Shown piece by piece: positions 1 through 6,687 of a DNA stretch of 6,687 nucleotides (positions are counted from its first letter, which is position 1; every line of letters begins with the position of its first letter). A program made the position numbers and the translations under genes. The DNA is from an uncultured Eubacteriales bacterium (GTDB lineage Bacteria; Bacillota_A; Clostridia; Christensenellales; Aristaeellaceae). The stretch spans positions 1 through 6,687 of the forward strand of contig OMRS01000281.1 of NCBI GenBank assembly GCA_900313545.1. The letters run 5' to 3'. The notes beneath the pieces were generated by a model, which saw nothing but the letters and a program-made list of their open reading frames with translations, did no database searches and was not told the origin of the DNA.

Positions 1-1200
1 ATCTCCGGGGTCCTTTTCGCGCGCCGCAAAGATATCGGTGATCAGAATCTCGTCGGCGAGGTCACAGCAGTGGATATAGTCGTTGAACAGGGTTTTGACG
101 CGGGAATAGGTATGGGGCTGCATGACGGCCCAGAGACGGTGGTGAGGCTGCATGTCCGCATTCATGAGTGCACTGTGCATTTCCGCGGGGTTGTGGCCGT
201 AGTCGGTGTACAGGCGGACGCCGCAGACCGTCCCGGTGTATTCAAAGCGCCGGTGGGGAGCCGTGAACTTTTCAAGGGAGGCGGCGACTTCCTTTGCATC
301 TGCGCCGATCTGGACGCAGGCGGCCATGGTGGCCAGGGCGTGCATCAGGTTGTAGTGGCCGGGGATGCGCAGCTTGATGTGGGCAACCGTCTTCCCGCGG
401 TAGGCACAGTCAAAATCCGGGCATCCCGTGGAATCCAGCTTCAGGTTGACCGGATGATAGTCGCAGGCGGGAGACATTCCGAAGGAAATGGTCGGCACCG
501 TGAGCTTGCGCATGACCTCCATGACCCGGGGGTCATCCCCGTTGCCGATGCAGGCGCCGTATTCGGGAAGCAGCGCGCAGAAGCGTTCAAAGGCCAGCTG
601 AATGTCATTGAGGTCCTTGTAGTAATCCAGATGGTCCTCTTCGATATTGGTGATCACGGCGATGCTGGGGTGGAACTCGAGGAAACTGCCGTGATACTCG
701 CAGGCTTCCACCACGAACAGATCCCGGGAACCCACCCGGGTGCTGCCGCCGATATAGTCAAGCTGTCCGCCGATGTGGACGGTGGGGTTGCGCCCGATGT
801 CCAGAAGCACTTCGGCGATCATGGAGGTGGTCGTGGTCTTCCCGTGGGTGCCGCAGACGTTGATGGAGTCATGGTAGCCTTCCATCAGCTGCCCCAGGAG
901 CGTGGAGCGCTCGATCTGGGGAATGCCGTGCTCCCGGGCATAGGCGCGCTCGGGATTGTCCGGCGCGATGGCGGCGGAATAGACCACCAGGTCCGCCCCG
1001 GCCACATCATCGCCGTGATGGCCGATGCTCACGGGAATGCCGTGATGCTCCAGCATGTCGGTCATGTAGGAACGGACATTGTCGGAACCGGTGACCTTGT
1101 ACCCCTGCTGCGTCAGCATGCTGGCAAGGCCGCTCATGGAGCTGCCCCCGATGCCAATCATATGGATGCGCCTGCCGAGATAGTCTTTGATGTGCGGCAT
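1..1200 (-). CDS. murC: UDP-N-acetylmuramate--L-alanine ligase MurC (partial, C-terminus beyond window)
   Basis: Cytoplasmic ATP-dependent ligase that joins L-alanine to UDP-N-acetylmuramic acid, the first step of the peptidoglycan stem peptide. Reading the minus strand from the ATG at 1200-1198 gives 400 codons with no stop down to base 1; the family usually has about 450-490 residues, so the end of the C-terminal domain lies outside the window. The N-terminal Rossmann-like UDP-sugar domain has GIGGSSMSG at residues 16-24. The central ATPase domain has the P-loop GTHGKTTTT (117-125, Lys121), EACEY (165-169, Glu168 as Mg ligand) and NIEEDHLD (185-192). The C-terminal domain has TDYGHNP (332-338), QPHTYSR (361-367) and the family-typical ITDIFAARE. 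This set, especially GTHGKTTTT with the DYGHNP loop, points to MurC over MurD, MurE or MurF. The start is fixed by AGGAGG seven bases upstream. The gene runs divergently from purR with its own promoter. Nothing is broken in the visible part. Confidence 0.97.
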   Translation of the reverse strand, partial: MPHIKDYLGRRIHMIGIGGSSMSGLASMLTQQGYKVTGSDNVRSYMTDMLEHHGIPVSIGHHGDDVAGADLVVYSAAIAPDNPERAYAREHGIPQIERSTLLGQLMEGYHDSINVCGTHGKTTTTSMIAEVLLDIGRNPTVHIGGQLDYIGGSTRVGSRDLFVVEACEYHGSFLEFHPSIAVITNIEEDHLDYYKDLNDIQLAFERFCALLPEYGACIGNGDDPRVMEVMRKLTVPTISFGMSPACDYHPVNLKLDSTGCPDFDCAYRGKTVAHIKLRIPGHYNLMHALATMAACVQIGADAKEVAASLEKFTAPHRRFEYTGTVCGVRLYTDYGHNPAEMHSALMNADMQPHHRLWAVMQPHTYSRVKTLFNDYIHCCDLADEILITDIFAAREKDPGD

Positions 1201-1238
1201 GCTGGTTCCTCCTGGTTCATAATCTGCAGTCAATCCTT

Positions 1239-1267
1239 ATTATACCCTTTTTACGGGGGGCATTCAA
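1239..1267 (-). promoter_or_regulatory. Promoter of murC
   Basis: Read on the minus strand, TTGAAT (1267-1262) is followed after exactly 17 bases by a perfect TATAAT (1244-1239). This fits a housekeeping sigma-A promoter: -35 matches 4 of 6 positions, -10 matches 6 of 6. The predicted start of transcription is near 1232, giving a leader of about 30 bases that ends in the AGGAGG site (1213-1208) and the murC ATG. No operator-like repeat was recognised around it, so nothing visible argues against constitutive expression. Confidence 0.8.
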
Positions 1268-1475
1268 CCTGTTTTTCAAAATGAAGACTTTGGCGTGCGG
1301 CTCGCCACAAGATGTTGTGCAAAGACGGAAGCTGTTTGCCAGGCGATACCAGTCATGGGAGAGGCGGACAGAGGGCGCGCGGGTTCTCCGGGAGGGGAGA
1401 ATTGTGCACCTTTTCCAAACTTTCTGTAGGATTGCAGACAGAGTATGCGAAAATCGGAAATCCGGAGGAAATTAC

Positions 1476-1504
1476 TGGACGAGAAGTAAAAGGTGAATTA
1501 TAAT
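1476..1504 (+). promoter_or_regulatory. Promoter of purR
   Basis: TGGACG (1476-1481, 4 of 6 matches to the -35 consensus) and a perfect TATAAT (1499-1504) are separated by 17 bases, as expected for a sigma-A promoter. Transcription would start near 1511, leaving a leader of roughly 34 bases before the purR ATG. The -10 box overlaps the upstream PurBox-like sequence, and the downstream PurBox-like sequence lies in the leader, so a bound repressor would block this promoter. Confidence 0.75.
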
Positions 1505-1532
1505 TCCCGTACTTGAAAGAATATTCGGTTTT
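1489..1532. promoter_or_regulatory. Inverted PurBox pair, probable PurR operator
   Basis: The PurR operator half-site known from Bacillus subtilis is AWWWCCGAACWWT, usually present as two inverted copies 16-17 bases apart. Read on the minus strand, 1520-1532 is AAAACCGAATATT, matching 12 of 13 positions. On the plus strand, 1489-1501 is AAAGGTGAATTAT, matching 9 of 13. The two are inverted with an 18-base spacer, and both carry the same departure from consensus (GAAT for GAAC). The pair covers the purR -10 box and ends one base before the GGAGG ribosome binding site. Autoregulation of purR by its own product is known in B. subtilis; that it happens here is inferred. The downstream box is convincing, the upstream one is degenerate. 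Confidence 0.55.
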
Positions 1533-1544
1533 GGAGGTCGACGC

Positions 1545-2381
1545 ATGGACCGCATCCGCCGCAATGAACGACTGGCCGTCATGACCCGGATTCTGGTGGC
1601 CAATCCCAACAAGATCTTTACGCTGGGCACCTTCTGCCAGATGCTGGGTTCCGCGAAGTCCACACTGAGCGAGGATATCGATATTCTCCAGGGAGTGTTC
1701 ATGGACTTCCGGCTGGGAAAACTGGAGACGGTTACCGGAGCGGCCGGCGGTGTGCGCTATCGCCCGATGGTCGAGGCCGGGAAGGCCCTGCAGGGGGTCA
1801 CGGCCCTGGCGGAAAGGCTGTGCGAGCCCGGGCGCGTCCTGCCCGGCGGGTTTGTGTACATGGCGGATATCCTGGCCATGCCGGACCTGGTGGAGGAGAT
1901 GGGGGCCATTGTGGCGACGCAGTATTACCGTCTCGAACCGGATTTCGTGCTGACCATGGAAACCAAGGGCATTCCGGTGGCCCTGATGACGGCCAGGGCC
2001 CTGGGCGTTCCGCTGGTGATTGTCCGAAGGGACAGCAAGGTCTATGAAGGGCCCGCAGTCAATATCAACTACCTGTCCGGTTCAGGAGGACGCATTGAAA
2101 CCATGAGCCTGTCCCGCAGGGCGGTCCGCGAAGGACAGAGGGCCCTGATTGTGGATGACTTCATGCGCGCCGGGGGCACGGCCCGGGGCATGGTGGACAT
2201 GATGAAGGAATTCTCCGTGACGGTGGTGGGGATCTGCGTGCTGTTGTCCACGGTGGAGCCCGTGCGCAAGCGCGTGGAGAACGTCCGGTCCCTTCTGACC
2301 ATGGAGGGGATCGACGAGACCGGGCACCAGGCCCTGATCCGCCCTTCCGTCTGGCTGCAGCAGGCTGTGGAGAAGAATTGA
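1545..2381 (+). CDS. purR: Purine operon repressor PurR (Bacillus/Clostridium type)
   Basis: DNA-binding repressor of purine synthesis and transport genes. In the characterised B. subtilis family member, PRPP (high when purines are scarce) binds the protein and relieves repression. The 278-residue length is typical. Residues 1-75 form a winged helix, including SAKSTLSEDIDIL (36-48) and the conserved TGAAGGVRY (64-72). Residues about 76-278 form a phosphoribosyltransferase-like effector domain with LPGGFVYMADIL (99-110), TKGIPVAL (140-147), a flexible-loop region ending SGSGGRIETMSLS (178-190), and the PRPP loop VDDFMRAGGT (203-212) with Asp204 and Asp205. This architecture separates it from the unrelated LacI-type PurR and from the enzyme Xpt. 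The ATG lies seven bases after GGAGG (1533-1537). A promoter overlapped by PurBox-like sites precedes it. It is followed by a hairpin and then pth; spoVG, glmU and prs, common next neighbours in Firmicutes, are absent. Confidence 0.96.
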   Translation: MDRIRRNERLAVMTRILVANPNKIFTLGTFCQMLGSAKSTLSEDIDILQGVFMDFRLGKLETVTGAAGGVRYRPMVEAGKALQGVTALAERLCEPGRVLPGGFVYMADILAMPDLVEEMGAIVATQYYRLEPDFVLTMETKGIPVALMTARALGVPLVIVRRDSKVYEGPAVNINYLSGSGGRIETMSLSRRAVREGQRALIVDDFMRAGGTARGMVDMMKEFSVTVVGICVLLSTVEPVRKRVENVRSLLTMEGIDETGHQALIRPSVWLQQAVEKN

Positions 2382-2388
2382 AGAATCA

Positions 2389-2412
2389 GCGGGAGCGCTT
2401 CGGCGTTCCCGC
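2389..2412 (+). terminator. UUCG-capped hairpin between purR and pth (possible weak terminator)
   Basis: GCGGGAGCGC (2389-2398) pairs with GCGTTCCCGC (2403-2412) over ten base pairs with one G-U wobble, closed by C(UUCG)G, an exceptionally stable tetraloop. The stem starts seven bases after the purR stop codon. The downstream sequence, GTGTTTATG, contains only three consecutive T residues, so this is a poor intrinsic terminator. Partial termination, or protection of the purR 3' end within a longer transcript, are both possible. I see no clear new promoter in the remaining 26 bases before pth, which favours read-through. Confidence 0.6.
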
Positions 2413-2438
2413 GTGTTTATGAGGAAAGCAGGAGACAG

Positions 2439-3029
2439 ATGCATATCATTATCGGCCTGGGGAACCCGGGCAGGGAATATGAACATACGCGCCACAATGT
2501 CGGCTTTGACGTGGTGGAGGTGATTGCCCAGCGGCAGGGGATCTCCATGAACCGGCTGGACCTGCACGGGCAGATCGGGGAAGGGGGATTCGGTGCGGGC
2601 AAGCTGGTGCTGGTGCGCCCCCAGACCTACATGAACCTGTCGGGGCAGTGCGTGCAGGAGGTGCTCTCCTGGTACAAGCCGGAACCGGACCACGTGCTGC
2701 TCATCTATGACGATATCGATCTTCCGCTGGGAAAGCTGCGCATGCGCCGCAGCGGAAGTGCGGGGACCCACAACGGAATGCGCTCGGTGATCCGCCTGAC
2801 AGGCAGGGAGGACCTGCCCCGCCTGCGTGTGGGCATCGGGACAAAGCCGCCCCAGTGGGACCTGGCGGATTTTGTCCTCTCGGGCTACACCACCCCGGAG
2901 GAGAGGGCGGTCCAGTTTGATGCCTTTGTCCGCGCGGCGGAGGTGGCGGACATCTGGCGCCTGGAGGGGATGAACCGGGCCATTCAGGCGGCCAACACGG
3001 CCAGCGCGGCGGCGAAGGAGGAACCATGA
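2439..3029 (+). CDS. pth: Peptidyl-tRNA hydrolase
   Basis: Cytoplasmic esterase that cleaves peptidyl-tRNAs dropped from stalled ribosomes and frees the tRNA; essential in most bacteria. The 196-residue product has the normal size and all the signatures of the bacterial Pth family. IGLGNPG (5-11, Asn9) is followed by TRHNVGF (17-23) with the catalytic His19. Then come RPQTYMNLSG (60-69, Asn66), IYDDIDLPLGKLR (89-101, Asp91, equivalent to E. coli Asp93) and GSAGTHNGMRS (106-116, Asn112). The motif has Thr where E. coli has the first Gly of GGHNG. The Ala-rich tail is poorly conserved in the family. AGGAG at 2430-2434 lies four bases before the ATG, and the MHIIIGLGNPG start matches the family exactly. 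It follows purR by 57 bases, across a hairpin, and its stop overlaps the mfd start, so translation of the two is probably coupled. Confidence 0.97.
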   Translation: MHIIIGLGNPGREYEHTRHNVGFDVVEVIAQRQGISMNRLDLHGQIGEGGFGAGKLVLVRPQTYMNLSGQCVQEVLSWYKPEPDHVLLIYDDIDLPLGKLRMRRSGSAGTHNGMRSVIRLTGREDLPRLRVGIGTKPPQWDLADFVLSGYTTPEERAVQFDAFVRAAEVADIWRLEGMNRAIQAANTASAAAKEEP

Positions 3030-6000
3030 ACGAACACTATCTGGCGGACCTGCTGGAGGGCTACGGTCCCTTTGAGGAGGTCTGCAGGACAGCCAGACAG
3101 AAGGGCGTCATTCACCTGACCAATCTGGGTGGAGCCGCCAGGGCCCATGTGCTGCAGGCCCTTTCCCTGCGGCTTTCACGTCCGCTGCTGGTGCTTGAGG
3201 ACAACGAGCGATCCTGTGCCCGGATGGCGGAGGACCTGTCCGCCCTCATGGGCCGCAGGGTCAGCTACTTCCCTGCGAGGGAGATCACGTTCTATCAGGA
3301 CATGGCCGCCAGCCGCGAGGTGAGCAACCGGCGTCTGGAGACCCTCTCCCACCTGTTGACCGGGGAAACCCGGGCGGTGGTGGCCCCCGTGGATGCGCTG
3401 CTGCACCGGGTCATGCCCCGGGAGGTCTTTGCCCGGTATGTCCTGCGCCTTGGGGTGGGGGACGTGATGGAGCAGGAGGAGCTGATTGCCCAGCTCCTTG
3501 CCGCGGGATACACCCGCGAGTACGCGGTGGAGGGCAGAGGGCAGTTTGCCGTGCGCGGCGGGATTCTCGACGTGTTTCCGGCGGATGCGGCCTCGGCCCT
3601 TCGCATTGAGTTCTTTGACAATGAGGTGGACAGCATCCGCGCGGTGGATGTGCTGACCCAGCGCAGCACGGAGAACCTTCGCAGTGCAGCGATCTGTCCC
3701 GCGGTGGAGGCCCTGGTACCCCCGGAGCGGCAGGAGGAGCTGATCCGGACCCTTCGGGATATCCTGCGGCGGGAGCAGAACCTGCTGCCCGACTCCGGAA
3801 GAGACGGGGAGGACGTGCCGGAGGGCCTGGGCGAGGACGTGCGGATGCCGGAGGAGGGGCGGAAAAACATCCTGGATGTGGTGCGCCGCGTCACGACCAA
3901 CCGCAGCCGTGAACGGTACTGCGAGCGGATGGAAAGGGAAATCAGCAGTCTGGAGGGCGGCGCGGGCAGCCGGCTGCTGGAAAAGATGATCCACCTGGTC
4001 TACGAGGGAATCCCCGCTTCCGAGTGCTGTATCCTCAGCTATATGAACTCCCCGATCATTGTGCTGGATGAACCTGCAAATCTGCAGGAGCGCCTGGATG
4101 TCCGGGAAGAGGAATTCGCGCATGCCTATACGAGCGCCCTGGAGCGGGGCGAGGCGGTGCGGGAGCAGGGGGGACTGCTGCTGTCCTGGCAGGAGGTGCG
4201 CCCCTGGCTGGAGGAAGGGTGCACCCTCATGCTGTCCAGCATGCCCAGGGAGGCCGCGCTGCTTCACGCCGCGGGGGAAATCGACATGGGCGCGCTGACT
4301 TTGGGCAGCTATGGCGGCCGGACCGCGGAAATGTGCCGGGAGGTGCGCCGGATGTGCCGGGAGGGGTGGCGGGTTCTCTTCCTCTCGGGCGGTACGGCCC
4401 GCGGCCAGCGCATGGAAAAGTCCTTCGCCGAGGTGGAGGTCGAGGCGGTCTTTGATGAAGAGGCCCGGCACCTCCCCGCGCCTGGGGAGTGCCGGATCAT
4501 TCCCATTGCCATGTCGACCAGCTTCCAGTATCCGCAGCTTCGCCTGACGGTCATCTCAGAGGCGGATGTCAATGCGCGCACCAGAAAACCCAAGGCGAGC
4601 AGGGAGGGCAGCCGGATCGATTCCTTCACGGACCTGGAGCCCGGGGACTATGTGGTGCATGAGATCCACGGCATCGGCAGGTACCTGGGCATCACCCGGC
4701 TGCGCACGGATAAGGCCGCCAGGGACTATCTTCAGGTGGAGTATCTGGGCGGGGACAAGGTCTATGTGCCGGTGGACCATTTTGACCGGATCCAGAAATA
4801 TATCGGCGGCAAGGAGGGCGTGCCGCCCAAGCTGACCACCCTGGGCGGACGGGACTGGCAGAAACAGAAAGCCAGGGCACGGGACGGCGTCAAAAAGCTG
4901 GCCTTCAATCTGGTGTCCCTGTATGCCGCAAGGGAACAGAACAAGGGCCATGCCTTCAGCAAGGACACCCTGTGGCAGCGGGAATTCGAGGAAAACTTCC
5001 CCTTTGAGGAAACCCCGGACCAGCTGACGGCCACTGAGGAGATCAAGCGGGACATGGAGCGGGAGATGCCCATGGACCGGCTGCTGTGCGGGGATGTGGG
5101 CTACGGCAAGACCGAAGTGGCCCTGCGTGCGGCCTTCAAGGCCATCATGGACGGATACCAGGTGGCGATCCTGGCGCCCACCACGGTGCTGGCTCAGCAG
5201 CATTACAACACCATTTTGCGGCGCTTTGAAGGCTTCCCGGTCCATGTGGCTGTGCTCAGCCGTTTCAGGACGGCCAGGGAGCAGAAGGAGACCATCGCGG
5301 GGCTGGCCGATGGAAGTGTGGATCTGGTGGTGGGTACGCACCGGCTGCTGAGCAAGACCATCTCCTTCAAAAAGCTGGGGCTGCTGGTGATCGACGAGGA
5401 GCAGCGCTTTGGCGTGGGCCACAAGGAAACCATCAAGAATATGAAGCATACGGTGGATGTGCTGACCATGACGGCCACGCCCATTCCCCGGACGCTGCAC
5501 ATGTCCATGGTGGGCATCCGGGACATGAGTCTGCTGGAGACCCCGCCTCAGGCGCGCTTCCCGGTGCAGACCTATGTCATGGAATACCGGGACAGCGTGA
5601 TCCGGGACGCCATTTTGCGGGAGATGGGCAGGGGCGGCCAGGTGTTTTTCCTTTACAATCACGTGGAGAGCATCGACCGGGCCTATGAGCAGCTGCACAA
5701 CCTGGTGCCGGAGGCGCGCATCGCCGTGGGGCACGGACAGATGAAGGAGGACCGGCTGGAGGACATCATGATGGATTTCTCCGAGGGCAAGTACGACGTG
5801 CTGCTGTGCACCACCATCATTGAATCCGGTCTGGACATCCCCATGGCCAACACCCTGATCATCTACGATGCGGACCACTTCGGCCTGTCCCAGCTGTACC
5901 AGATCCGCGGGCGCGTGGGACGCTCCAACCGCATCGCCTATGCCTACTTCACCATCCGGCCCGGAAAGAACCTGACGGAGAACGCGCAGAAGCGTCTGGA

Positions 6001-6658
6001 CACCATCCGGGAATTCACGGAGTTCGGGTCCGGGTTCCGGATTGCCATGCGGGACCTGGAGATCCGGGGCGCGGGAAACATCATGGGGGCGGAGCAGAGC
6101 GGCCAGCTGGCCAGCATCGGCTATGATCTGTACTGCAAGATGCTCTCGGAGGCGGTGCAGGAGCTCAAGGGAGAAAAGAAGGCCAACCAGGAGATCGTCA
6201 CCCGGATGGATGTGCAGGTCAACGCCTACCTGCCTGCAGAGTATGTGAAGGGAGACCCGCAGCGCCTTGAGGTGTACAAGCGGATCGCCGCCATTTCCAG
6301 CGCCGCCCAGCGGGATGAGATGGAGGAGGAACTGCTGGACCGTTTCGGTGAGGAACCGGCCTGTGTGGCCAACCTGGTGACGGTGGCTTACCTCAAGTCC
6401 ATGTGCCAGTCCCTGGGAATTGATTATGTGAAACAGACCGACGGGAAAATCGAGATGCGGTTTTCCCGGGACGCGGAGGTGGATGGCGAGAAGCTTTTGA
6501 AGAGTGTGCTGTCCATGGACCGGCGAATGACGCTGACCGGCAAGGGGGCCGCATCCATGATCATCCAGGATCCGAAGATCAGCCGGGATGAAATGCTGAA
6601 CCTGTCCGTGAAACTGATGGAAAAACTGACCGAAAAGATGACCCGGTCCGGGAAATAG
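3026..6658 (+). CDS. mfd: Transcription-repair coupling factor Mfd
   Basis: ATP-driven DNA translocase that pushes RNA polymerase off DNA when it stalls at a lesion and recruits UvrA for nucleotide excision repair. The 1210 residues appear complete. Residues about 1-250 form the UvrB-like N-terminal module, with a degenerate Walker A region (LTNLGGAARAH, no GKT) and GQFAVRGGILDVFP. An RNA-polymerase-interacting domain starts near residue 536 (GDYVVHEIHGIGRYLG from 540). The superfamily 2 motor carries GDVGYGKT (689-696, Lys695), the DEEQ box (790-793), MTATPIPRT (815-823), TTIIESGLDIP and QIRGRVGR (motif VI, 959-966). The C-terminal TRCF domain includes VNAYLPAEYV (from 1065). DEEQ together with the polymerase-binding domain separates it from RecG and UvrB. 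The ATG overlaps the pth stop as ATGA and follows AAGGAGG (3015-3021) by four bases. An acidic stretch near residues 253-281 probably accounts for much of the extra length over B. subtilis Mfd (1177). Confidence 0.98.
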   Translation: MNEHYLADLLEGYGPFEEVCRTARQKGVIHLTNLGGAARAHVLQALSLRLSRPLLVLEDNERSCARMAEDLSALMGRRVSYFPAREITFYQDMAASREVSNRRLETLSHLLTGETRAVVAPVDALLHRVMPREVFARYVLRLGVGDVMEQEELIAQLLAAGYTREYAVEGRGQFAVRGGILDVFPADAASALRIEFFDNEVDSIRAVDVLTQRSTENLRSAAICPAVEALVPPERQEELIRTLRDILRREQNLLPDSGRDGEDVPEGLGEDVRMPEEGRKNILDVVRRVTTNRSRERYCERMEREISSLEGGAGSRLLEKMIHLVYEGIPASECCILSYMNSPIIVLDEPANLQERLDVREEEFAHAYTSALERGEAVREQGGLLLSWQEVRPWLEEGCTLMLSSMPREAALLHAAGEIDMGALTLGSYGGRTAEMCREVRRMCREGWRVLFLSGGTARGQRMEKSFAEVEVEAVFDEEARHLPAPGECRIIPIAMSTSFQYPQLRLTVISEADVNARTRKPKASREGSRIDSFTDLEPGDYVVHEIHGIGRYLGITRLRTDKAARDYLQVEYLGGDKVYVPVDHFDRIQKYIGGKEGVPPKLTTLGGRDWQKQKARARDGVKKLAFNLVSLYAAREQNKGHAFSKDTLWQREFEENFPFEETPDQLTATEEIKRDMEREMPMDRLLCGDVGYGKTEVALRAAFKAIMDGYQVAILAPTTVLAQQHYNTILRRFEGFPVHVAVLSRFRTAREQKETIAGLADGSVDLVVGTHRLLSKTISFKKLGLLVIDEEQRFGVGHKETIKNMKHTVDVLTMTATPIPRTLHMSMVGIRDMSLLETPPQARFPVQTYVMEYRDSVIRDAILREMGRGGQVFFLYNHVESIDRAYEQLHNLVPEARIAVGHGQMKEDRLEDIMMDFSEGKYDVLLCTTIIESGLDIPMANTLIIYDADHFGLSQLYQIRGRVGRSNRIAYAYFTIRPGKNLTENAQKRLDTIREFTEFGSGFRIAMRDLEIRGAGNIMGAEQSGQLASIGYDLYCKMLSEAVQELKGEKKANQEIVTRMDVQVNAYLPAEYVKGDPQRLEVYKRIAAISSAAQRDEMEEELLDRFGEEPACVANLVTVAYLKSMCQSLGIDYVKQTDGKIEMRFSRDAEVDGEKLLKSVLSMDRRMTLTGKGAASMIIQDPKISRDEMLNLSVKLMEKLTEKMTRSGK

Positions 6659-6674
6659 ATCCGGGCATCCGGAT
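6659..6674 (+). repeat. Inverted repeat directly after mfd
   Basis: ATCCGG (6659-6664) and CCGGAT (6669-6674) are perfect inverted copies around GCAT, beginning on the base after the mfd stop codon. The window ends 13 bases later, and the visible downstream sequence (GGGCTTTGGCGGC) has no T tract, so I cannot call it a terminator. An ATG at 6673 lies inside the repeat without a ribosome binding site and is not called as a gene. Confidence 0.35.
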
Positions 6675-6687
6675 GGGCTTTGGCGGC

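Larger units (their letters stand above)
1201..1544. other. Divergent murC/purR intergenic region
   Basis: This 344-base gap separates the two divergent genes. Its left end (1201-1267) holds the murC leader and promoter, and its right end (1476-1544) holds the purR promoter, PurBox-like sites and ribosome binding site. The middle part, about 1268-1475, shows only two small inverted repeats: CACAA/TTGTG around a 4-base loop (1306-1319) and TTCTCC/GGAGAA around a 6-base loop (1384-1401). Neither is followed by a T tract. Short open frames here have no ribosome binding site, and I recognise no riboswitch, T-box or RNA gene. Confidence 0.75.

Noticed and set aside
70..1284. 404-residue plus-strand open frame
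   Set aside because: It lies antisense to murC, whose minus-strand reading contains every MurC motif. The translation is rich in His, Gly, Ala and Val with no recognisable domain, as expected of a G+C-driven shadow frame.
1384..1401. TTCTCC/GGAGAA hairpin as a terminator
   Set aside because: The stem is only six base pairs, there is no T tract on either strand, and no gene ends here since the flanking genes diverge.
1402..1432. TTGTGC...TAGGAT as a second purR promoter
   Set aside because: The spacer would be 19 bases and both boxes are poor; the pair at 1476-1504 is much better.
1281..1503. Two overlapping short open frames (71 and 63 residues) in the murC/purR spacer
   Set aside because: Neither ATG (1281, 1312) has a ribosome binding site, no domain is recognisable, and the frames run into the purR promoter.
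1503..1515. CCGTAC core as an alternative upstream PurBox
   Set aside because: It would sit only four bases from the strong downstream box, unlike the known 16-17 base spacing, and its flanks fit the consensus poorly.
2082..2771. 229-residue minus-strand open frame spanning the purR end and pth start
   Set aside because: It is antisense to two well-supported genes, runs through the intergenic hairpin, and has shadow-type composition.
3176..4471. 431-residue minus-strand open frame
   Set aside because: It is antisense to mfd, with a His/Pro/Gln/Leu-rich composition typical of the complement of a high-G+C gene and no recognised motif.
4556..5878. 440-residue minus-strand open frame
   Set aside because: It lies opposite the conserved helicase motifs of mfd, with His/Gln/Leu-rich shadow composition and no recognised domain.

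Overview
This is an ordinary housekeeping stretch of a Gram-positive (Firmicutes) chromosome with four protein genes: murC (minus strand, its 3' end cut off by the left edge), then purR, pth and mfd on the plus strand. The organism looks like a G+C-rich member of the Clostridia. The reasons are the Bacillus/Clostridium-type PurR (a winged helix fused to a PRPP-binding domain, unrelated to the LacI-type PurR of E. coli), the purR/pth/mfd neighbourhood typical of Firmicutes, strong AGGAGG-type ribosome binding sites, and a high G+C content (roughly 60% by eye). I cannot name the genus.

Layout. Bases 1-1200 encode the first 400 residues of MurC, the ligase that adds L-alanine in peptidoglycan precursor synthesis. 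Bases 1201-1544 are a divergent intergenic region. A near-consensus promoter fires left into murC (TTGAAT-17-TATAAT) and another fires right into purR (TGGACG-17-TATAAT). The purR promoter is overlapped by a pair of inverted PurBox-like sequences, the downstream one a 12/13 match to the PurR operator consensus, so purR is probably autoregulated. purR (1545-2381) is followed by a 57-base gap with a 10-bp hairpin capped by a UUCG loop. Next come pth (2439-3029), which recycles peptidyl-tRNA, and mfd (3026-6658), the transcription-repair coupling factor. pth and mfd overlap by ATGA, so their translation is probably coupled. The last 29 bases hold only a small inverted repeat.

How they fit together. 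The genes serve separate core functions (cell wall, purine control, translation rescue, DNA repair) and form a conserved positional cluster, not a pathway. Compared with the usual Firmicute order, spoVG, glmU and prs are absent between purR and pth, and murC is divergent. I found no mobile element, CRISPR array, RNA gene or novel system. The points most worth checking are the PurR operator and the altered gene order. Several long reading frames lie antisense to murC, purR and mfd; I judge these to be G+C-driven shadows.
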